Below, piece by piece: positions 58,125-64,000 of a DNA stretch of 64,000 nt. A program made the position numbers and the translations under genes. Every line of letters begins with the position of its first letter. Position 1 is the first letter of the stretch. The DNA comes from Cryptomeria japonica (lineage: Eukaryota; Streptophyta; Pinopsida; Cupressales; Cupressaceae). The DNA is taken from NCBI RefSeq assembly GCF_030272615.1, contig NC_081414.1, positions 237,510,233-237,574,232 of the forward strand, in the 5' to 3' direction. Under the pieces are notes generated by a model, which had not been told where the DNA came from, ran no database searches, and was given only the letters and a program-made list of their open reading frames with translations.

Positions 58125-58820
58125 ATGGAGGCTAATTTCACTCTCAGAACAGAGAAGAAATTGGTTCCTTTTCTAGGAACTGTGTTAGACAAACGAATGC
58201 AAGGCCTTTTTAAATATAAGGAAGAAAAGTTGTGGAATGCGGTTTGGCTAATGTTGGGGGAGGAATTGGTGCATATCCATTTCAGGTACAGGACAAACAT
58301 GGAGGTATACTCTTTGATAATGGCTTGGGCTTGCGAATTTGAACCTGAAGTGGAGAAAGTCAAGCTTACAATGAAAAAGTTGGTTGATGGGGACTACTTG
58401 ATCAATCTTGATTCCATCTTGGAATGGGTGATCCCTCATACCGGAATTCATATCCGAGAAGGAGAGGTAGAGGAGGAGATACTACCATTTGTCAAAGGAC
58501 CGGAGAATCGGTTAAAGGAGCAATGCAGGGAACGAGCTCTTATTGGCTGGGAAGCCATGAAGCTCTGTGTCAAGTTGATACGAACAAATGAGGTCCTAAA
58601 GGCACTCAAGGTGGTGGCACGCATGGAGGTGGGAAGAGAGCTTTGTGACCAATTCGAGGAGGGGAGAGCGGTCCAATTCCTAGCAAGCCTCGAAGGTGAC
58701 CCAGACTTTGGGAACTTGGACTGCATTTTGAAGATGAAGACTGAAGCAGCCAAAGGGAAAGCTTTGGCAAAAATTGTTGATGAGGAGGTGAAGAAGCCGA
58801 ACCAGAGCGATTCGGATTGA
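58125..58820 (+). CDS. Third ORF in the LINE 3' region, unknown function
   Basis: ATG at 58125, 231 codons without interruption, 322 bp after ORF2. It starts MEANFTLRTEKKL and continues with charged, probably helical sequence (many Glu, Lys, Leu; for example EEKLWNAVWLMLGEEL and EPEVEKVKLTMKKL) and ends in an acidic QSDSD tail. No zinc finger, membrane segment, nuclease or polymerase motif is visible. It precedes a normal L1 3' end and poly(A), so it is inside the element, either as a genuine extra ORF or as captured DNA. ORF2 has a stop about every 83 codons, so an intact 231-codon frame is mildly surprising (roughly 6% by chance). Confidence 0.6.
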   Translation: MEANFTLRTEKKLVPFLGTVLDKRMQGLFKYKEEKLWNAVWLMLGEELVHIHFRYRTNMEVYSLIMAWACEFEPEVEKVKLTMKKLVDGDYLINLDSILEWVIPHTGIHIREGEVEEEILPFVKGPENRLKEQCRERALIGWEAMKLCVKLIRTNEVLKALKVVARMEVGRELCDQFEEGRAVQFLASLEGDPDFGNLDCILKMKTEAAKGKALAKIVDEEVKKPNQSDSD

Positions 58821-59325
58821 GCGATCATAGTGCCAAAAATCTATTTTTTTGCTTTATGCTTATATGGTTGTTAAAAAAACAATATTTATGGATGACTATA
58901 ATATTTCGTGCATGAATGCACAGTACTGTTTTTACTTCTATTTCCGGTTTGTTGGATCTCTGCACAGTAGGTTTGAACTAAATGTTGGGCTGATGTTGAA
59001 ATCTGAATGGCCCTGGAAGAATGTAGCTATTTTTGAAAATCAATATATCAAAATTACCAATCAAAAAAAAAAACTAAAAAATGAGAAATAATTATGTTAA
59101 AAAAAAAAAATTATAAATTGAATTAATATAAAAAGAAATTGCACAATTCATTATTTTACATAATCCTTATATTATTTATCATAGTTTAGTATAATTGAAA
59201 CAAAATTAAAAATATTAATTTTGGTGATGTAATAATAGTTAAAAATGGGACATGCTATTGTGTTGTCACCCTGAAAAATAAAAGGGAAATATTAAAACTT
59301 CTTAGACATTGCTTTTACCATTAAT

Positions 59326-59510
59326 AACATGCCTTCCAATGTAGTGAGGAAAAACATTTCTTATGAAAAACCAAACCTTTTTATTTTCTTGCTAAATTGC
59401 ATTGTTTTTGCCATTAAAAACATGCCTTCCAATGTATTGAGAAAAAATATTATTTATGGAAAATCAAACCTTTTTATTTTCTTGCTATCTTTTGAATTCT
59501 CACTAGTTCT
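59326..59510 (+). repeat. 93-bp internal duplication
   Basis: AACATGCCTTCCAATGTA starts at 59326 and again at 59419. The later copy at 60580-60690 has lost part of it by deletion. Confidence 0.8.
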
Positions 59511-59588
59511 TGTAGTGACTCATGCCTATTATTCTTCTTGTAAGGTTTCAAGAAAAAATACTATGAAAAACTTATCAAGCTATGATTT

Positions 59589-60170
59589 CGTAGCAGTCGG
59601 CACAGTCGCAGGTCTTCTACCAACAATTCTCACACACCTCGTGCCTAGGCTCCTTGTTGCCACTCTAGTGGGGAGAGAGATTTCCCATGTCATCACTCAT
59701 CTTCTCTGCCTCATGGTGGCTTTTCTTCTAGGTGGCCTATGGGTGGTGGTACCTCCTCGGCTCCTGGCGGTTCTGGTTGGTCAAACTTTGGTTGGCCTTG
59801 TTCCGCCAAGGTGTTTCTTTGACTTGTTCTGGAAATTTCTTCCTCACAAAAGGATGATGAAGATGAGGCTCCTGAGGACGGGTGGTCTCTCCCAAACCCC
59901 CCTTTTGATCCCATTGATGTATGGGTAAAAAAAATGATTTGGATCCTCTGCCTCCTTCTTTGGCTTCTGCACTAGCCGTGTAGGCTGTTTTTTTTATGTT
60001 TATGGCATTTTGGGCATTGCCCGCATTATAGTTGTTTTTTGTTGTTTTCGGGTTTCGCCCATGTGACTCTCGGGGAGCGATTTTTTCCTCTCGCCCTTTT
60101 TTTGTGATTAGTATAAATCTTTTACTTTATTAATGGGAATACCTATTCATGTTAAAACAAAAAACAAAAA
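59589..60170 (+). pseudogene. Second copy of the truncated LINE 3' end
   Basis: Parallel to 51211-51775, with TCACAAAAGGATGATGA, GGACGGGTGGTCTCTCCCAA and the same CTTTATTAATGGGAAT tail. It contains no known domain on its own. The open stretch 59329-59928 crosses the duplication junction and is fortuitous. Confidence 0.85.
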
Positions 60171-60769
60171 AACATAAGTCTACAATTTTATTTAGTATAA
60201 ATTCAAAAACTAATAATAAAAATTATCTAACTTCAAGAAATCATGGAAATATTAATTTGTAGTATAAGCCATGTGATATTGTAAATTGTCACTCAAATAA
60301 AATAATATAAAAATAAATGAAAAACTTAAAAATGATAGAAATAATTAAGTTAAAAAAAAATTATAAATTGAATTAATATAAAAAGAAATTCCACAGTTCA
60401 TTATTTTACACCATCCTTATATTATTTATCATAGTTTAGTATAATTGAAACAAAATTAAAAATATTTATTTTGATGGTCTAATAATAGTTAAAAATGGGT
60501 GTCCCTATTGTGTTGTCACCCTGATAAATAAGGGGGAAATATGAAATTTTCTTAGACATTGCTTTTACCATTAATAACATGCCTTCCAATGTAGTCAGGG
60601 AAAACATTTCTTATGGAAAACCAAACCTTCCAATGGATTGAGAAAAAATATTATTTATGGAAAATCAAACCTTTTTATTTTCTTGCTATCTTTTGAATTC
60701 TCACTAGTTCTTGTAGTTCTTGCCTCATAAAAAATACATTGAAAAACTCATCAAGCTTCTACATGATTT

Positions 60770-61054
60770 CCACTAGTATCAAGCCAAGCAAACTTGAAGG
60801 TTTTGCAAAGTTATATGGATTATCTTCTACCTGTCATAAGACAAAGGAGGGACCAAAATTAATGATTTCATAAACAAAGTATGACTATTTTTGCTAAGTG
60901 GGTTCTCCATGCAATTAAAGATTTAGAGATCTAGATAATTCTCCTCCCAAGAGAATCCACTCGTCCATTATTTGTTGTTGAGTGTATTTAGTATAGTGGT
61001 GACTTTTTATTTTTAAATTGTGTATCTTTTTATTTCTAAATTGTGTATCATGTT
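60770..61054. other. No gene recognised
   Basis: AT-rich DNA between the duplication and the next LTR. Confidence 0.5.
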
Positions 61055-62329
61055 TGTAGACACATAAATTTGTCTATTAATTAAATGAATATTAAATCTT
61101 TATTTAATGATTAAATATTCTTCTATTAATTAAATTGAAATTTTTTAGCCTATTTTTCTGTTTTAATTGAAAAAAATATTCAATTTATTTAATTACTAAC
61201 TATAGTCCAGGTTATTAAATAGATCTAATTTATTTAATTCATCCCCTTCTTCCTATTTAAATAAATTTAACTTTATTTAAAAATTGAATCCCCTTTTTAA
61301 ATAAAACAATATTTATTTAAAAATAGCTCATCCACTTGCATTTTCCTACAAATGCAAGTTGCACATTTAAATAGATTTTGATTTTTAATAAAAACCTATT
61401 TACCCACACCCACCTCTTTCTAGATTCTTCTAGATTTCTCTAAAACCCGTCTAGACTCTTCTAACCCCTTCCAATTTAGCCTAATCCCTCTTCTAAACAT
61501 TTGCACAATCCTAATCCAAAAGTCCTCCCAAAAAGTCTTCAAAAGTCATTTAAGGCTCTTACCGACTCTTAAATGCATTTCCTCTTTCAACACCCCAACC
61601 CACATAGGTTTTGACCCTTTGGTCGAGGCTTAAACCATGGGTAAACTTTGCACAAGAGTTTACCCATTGGATAATAACCTTACCCTTGGATAAAAGTTGT
61701 ATCCAATAACCCCAACCACATGAGGTTACCCTTATGTCCCCTCAGGCATTTAATTCTCCCTTCCTCTCCTCTCAAGCCATTACATGTTGACACTTGTCAT
61801 CATGGGATTGGATCGAAAACCATTGCATGGATCACAAACCCATCAATCCTATCCCTTCACAAGCTCACTCAATCTTAGCCATTCAAATCAACATTTTTTC
61901 CTATAAAAGGAGCCCTCACCCTCAAGCAAAAAAGGAAGCATCTTAAGTATTGTTATTATACTTCCATAGACACACACACACTTAAGCCTTTTCATAGTAA
62001 TCTTTTATAGCAATAGGAAGTTTTAGTTCATTCAACCATTTTTAATCTTCATTGGTATCCATGGTTTAGTGCTAAAACCGAGAGCTACATACACTCATTT
62101 GGATCTTGGGAAGGAGAGAGACAAGGGAAAAGAAACAAAGGCATCATGGGAGCATCTTAGGGAGACTACACTTCCTTCTCTTCTTTTATCTTTCTTTCTT
62201 TGCATGCTTTTTTATATTTCTTGATATGTATGTGAAGGATTTTGTTTCATTTGTTTTAGTTTTGGTTGGAAACTAACTCACTAACATTTGAATCTTGTGT
62301 TTGGTTTGTGTCCCCTTTCATATGCATCA
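61055..62329 (+). mobile_element. 5' LTR of a third Gypsy-like element
   Basis: Begins TGTAGACACATAAATTTG and ends GCATCA, 3 bp before the PBS-like 18-mer, giving 1275 bp. The TATA box TATAAAAG is at 61902-61909, with A-rich and CACACA sequence downstream. The U3 contains the same kind of TTAATTAAATTGAAA-type AT-rich DNA as the 28.2- and 40.0-kb LTRs but is clearly diverged from them. Confidence 0.7.
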
Positions 62330-62332
62330 TTT

Positions 62333-62350
62333 TGGCGCCCACCGTGGGGC
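62333..62350 (+). other. Primer-binding-site-like 18-mer, intact form
   Basis: TGGCGCCCACCGTGGGGC follows the LTR after TTT. It contains GCCCAC-C-GTGGGC, a 6-bp inverted repeat. Confidence 0.75.
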
Positions 62351-62425
62351 ATGAACCCCATTTTCATTCTAACAAGTTAAGATTTTTCTAAAAAATTAGA
62401 CACTTGTTCGTTTTTCACGCATAGG

Positions 62426-62680
62426 TAGTGCTTTTGACGCTCGATTTAGCGTCTTTGTTCTAGATTTTGTGTCAGGATTTTATCTACAAATTAGTGCTTT
62501 TGTCTTACTTTGGTGCCTTCATTATCTATTATAGTTCTTTTACAGTAAATTAGTGCTATTGTTGTCTGTTGTAGCAATTTTGCTCTACTATTGTGTTTTT
62601 GTTATAGTTATAGTGCTTTTGTTACTCTGTTAGCGCTTTTGTTTTTCACCAAAGTAGCATTATTGTATCCGACAAAGAGC
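62426..62680 (+). repeat. Degenerate AGTGCTTTTG/AGCGCTTTTG array in the third leader
   Basis: About a dozen cores (TAGTGCTTTTG, TAGCGTCTTTG, TAGTGCTATTG, TAGCGCTTTTG) spaced about 19-24 bp apart, at the same position after the PBS as in the other two elements. More diverged than the 38.5-kb copy. Confidence 0.78.
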
Positions 62681-62764
62681 TCAAAACTGTAACAAAAGTA
62701 AAATTTTAGGCTTGTAAAGCCCACCATATGAACTAACTTGTTGAGAGGTTTTTGCAGGTCTAAT

Positions 62765-64000
62765 AGTTTGTTTTTTATTAAGGTAAAAATAGGTTTTGAA
62801 GGGACCCCGAAACCCTTTACAGAAGGAACTTAAAAGATATAGCGTTTAAGAAACCAAATGGAACAAACCAATTAAAAGCCAGCAAAAAACCATAGAAAAC
62901 CAGCTAAAGCCCCAAAAAGCCAACAAAAACCAACCAGACCCGAGAGAAGAAACTAATTGATATTTTTCAAGGCATTAGCCAGGGTATTGCTAATCCCATA
63001 CAAGTCTTTGATATTTTCCCTAAGATTAGAGATATCCTTAGCAGAAGGAACCGCAACTTTCTTGACACTTGCCTTGGTCCTCTTTGTAGCACCACCTGGA
63101 GTAGCTTCTCCACTGCCAATCTCGATAGTTTCTTCATCCATGTCAAGGTCCACCATCGGTTTAGGAGAGCTGGAATTATCGAGGACCTTAGCAATATCCT
63201 CAAGGTTTTGAGTGACAGCTGACAGGATATTCGAGATAATGCCTAGCAAATTTTTTCTCGCCGCATTCCCTTCTTCCAGCAATTTAACCTTCTCCTCCAT
63301 ATCCTACTTCCATTTTATCCGATCCCTGTCATAATCCTTCATTTACTCATCCATCTGTTTCCCATTTTTTTCCAGGTTCTTCAAAAGTTCATATGTCCAT
63401 CTATCATAATCCAATCTAGCCTCAGTGAGTTTTTTAAGGTTATCCAGGAATAACCCTTTACCAGCACTTTCCTTATCCTCACTTAAACTGTCCTTAGTCA
63501 TATCATGCTCAGGTTCCTTGTTCTCCTCCCTCTCAGAATTCACATCTTTATCCTCTTTATCCTTGTCTTCCATATCCACCATTAGTTTGTTGTTATAATT
63601 GCCAAGGCTAGTACTGTGGATTGGGCTATCATTATCGGACTCATTCTCACCACCTTCATCCTCTACACCCATCTCCTCATCTTTCCAGCTATCTTCACCA
63701 TCAGAATCATTTGTATCCATTTCACTGTCGTCTTTACCAGTTTCCTCTGTATCATTCTTTTCTTCATGGGTTTCCATCCCAGAGGCACTCTTACTTTTTT
63801 TGCTAGAGGTAGCCTTCTCCTTACTGGATTCACCTCCTTCTAGTTTTCTCTTGGCTTTCCCTGGAGAGGTGGATAACCTCTTGTTTTCCAACAAGGTGAG
63901 GGTTTTACAATGCTCATAAATGAGCAGCAAAAGCCTGCAATAGAGAACCGGATTTGAGGGATTCTTACTGTGTTTGTTGAGGGACCTATATCATGTCTAA
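62765..64000 (-). mobile_element. Minus-strand LINE-like unit inserted in the leader; continues past the window
   Basis: The minus strand ends with CTGTAAAGGGTTTCGGGG, TCCCTTCAAAACCTATTTTT and TTAATAAAAAACAAAC near 62765-62850, closely matching the tail of the ORF1-only LINE at 41810-41860. It lies within the Gypsy-like leader after GCAGGTCTAATAG. The second TSD copy, if any, is beyond 64000. Confidence 0.65.
62953..63930 (-). pseudogene. Acidic, coiled-coil protein of the LINE-like unit
   Basis: One frame over about 325 codons with only two stops, near 63344 and 63302; the frame may begin upstream of the window edge, as no ATG is seen at its right end. Order: a Lys/Ser-rich basic segment (LSTSPGKAKRKLEGGESSK), a long Asp/Glu-rich segment (DDSEMDTNDSDGEDSWKDEE), a coiled coil (about 63420-63240, YELLKNLEKNGKQMDE then EEKVKLLEEGN) and a basic segment (GGATKRTKASVKKV), ending at 62953. 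No zinc knuckle. It could be a divergent ORF1-type protein of a non-autonomous LINE or captured host sequence; I cannot identify it. Confidence 0.55.

Larger units (their letters stand above)
51925..59073 (+). mobile_element. L1-type LINE, nearly full length
   Basis: Order: 5' region, ORF1, ORF2 (endonuclease, RT, zinc-binding region, RNase H), a third ORF, and a 3' end reading ATTACCAATC followed by poly(A) at 59063-59073, a typical plant L1 terminus. The left boundary lies within 51918-51937, judged from the empty site in the duplicate. A TSD could not be defined in this A-rich target. Confidence 0.88.
51211..60769 (+). repeat. Tandem duplication (about 1.2 kb) split by a LINE
   Basis: Copy 1 is 51211-51920 plus 59074-59588; copy 2 is 59589-60769. 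Both contain the LINE 3' end, the same flanking AT-rich DNA and the same CATGCCTTCCAATGTA segment. The L1 at about 51925-59073 lies in copy 1, at a site that is empty in copy 2 (around 60318). Confidence 0.88.

Noticed and set aside
59329-59928. 199-codon ORF
   Set aside because: It crosses the tandem-duplication junction and reads the LINE tail out of its coding frame.
1-64000. tRNA or rRNA genes
   Set aside because: I looked for cloverleaf B-box words (GGTTCGAATCC) and conserved rRNA segments and found only partial matches, such as GGTCGAACCTC at 30382, without a tRNA fold.

Overview
This window looks like nuclear DNA of a seed plant with a large, repeat-rich genome. A gymnosperm such as a conifer is my best guess, but that is inference. 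The reasons are AT-rich, transposon-dense DNA, plant-type Gypsy, Copia and L1 elements, and one host gene split by a very long intron. I see no prokaryotic features.

Host gene: two exons on the + strand, 2913-3041 and 22303-22482, read in phase as the C-terminal end of an organellar-type methionyl-tRNA synthetase (OVA1-like). They have consensus splice sites and a stop codon at 22480-22482. The intron between them is 19,261 bp and filled with mobile elements. Upstream exons lie outside the window.

Inside the intron: a complete but dead Gypsy element (3720-13449, 281-bp LTRs, 5-bp TSD GACAC) with an additional long coding region after integrase; a Copia reverse-transcriptase relic (minus, about 14990-15640); a solo LTR (15691-17308); and a second solo LTR (19481-21350, TSD TGTTT), probably nested in an older LTR. 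At the left edge are two LTR ends on the minus strand (1-263 and 1017-1538).

22.9-28.2 kb has no recognisable gene. 28.2-40.1 kb holds two copies of one Gypsy-like 5' end (LTR, primer-binding site, about 2.2-2.4-kb leader, gag start) facing each other, with a truncated chromodomain Gypsy (33.56-36.5 kb) between them. The leaders carry a degenerate array with a 21-bp period, which recurs in a third element at 61.1-62.7 kb.

40.9-41.9 kb is an ORF1-only LINE with an 18-bp TSD. 41.98-48.21 kb is a Copia composite with a 5-bp TSD whose coding core is inverted relative to its LTRs. 50.1-60.8 kb holds a truncated LINE, a tandem duplication of about 1.2 kb, and an approximately 7.1-kb L1 (ORF1, ORF2 with EN-RT-RNase H, and a third uninterrupted ORF) inserted in the first duplicate. 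The window ends with a third Gypsy-like LTR and leader, interrupted by a minus-strand unit with an acidic coiled-coil ORF and a LINE-like tail.

All element coding regions are broken, mostly by stop codons with few frameshifts, as expected of methylated, silenced plant transposons. Alignments and counts were made by eye.
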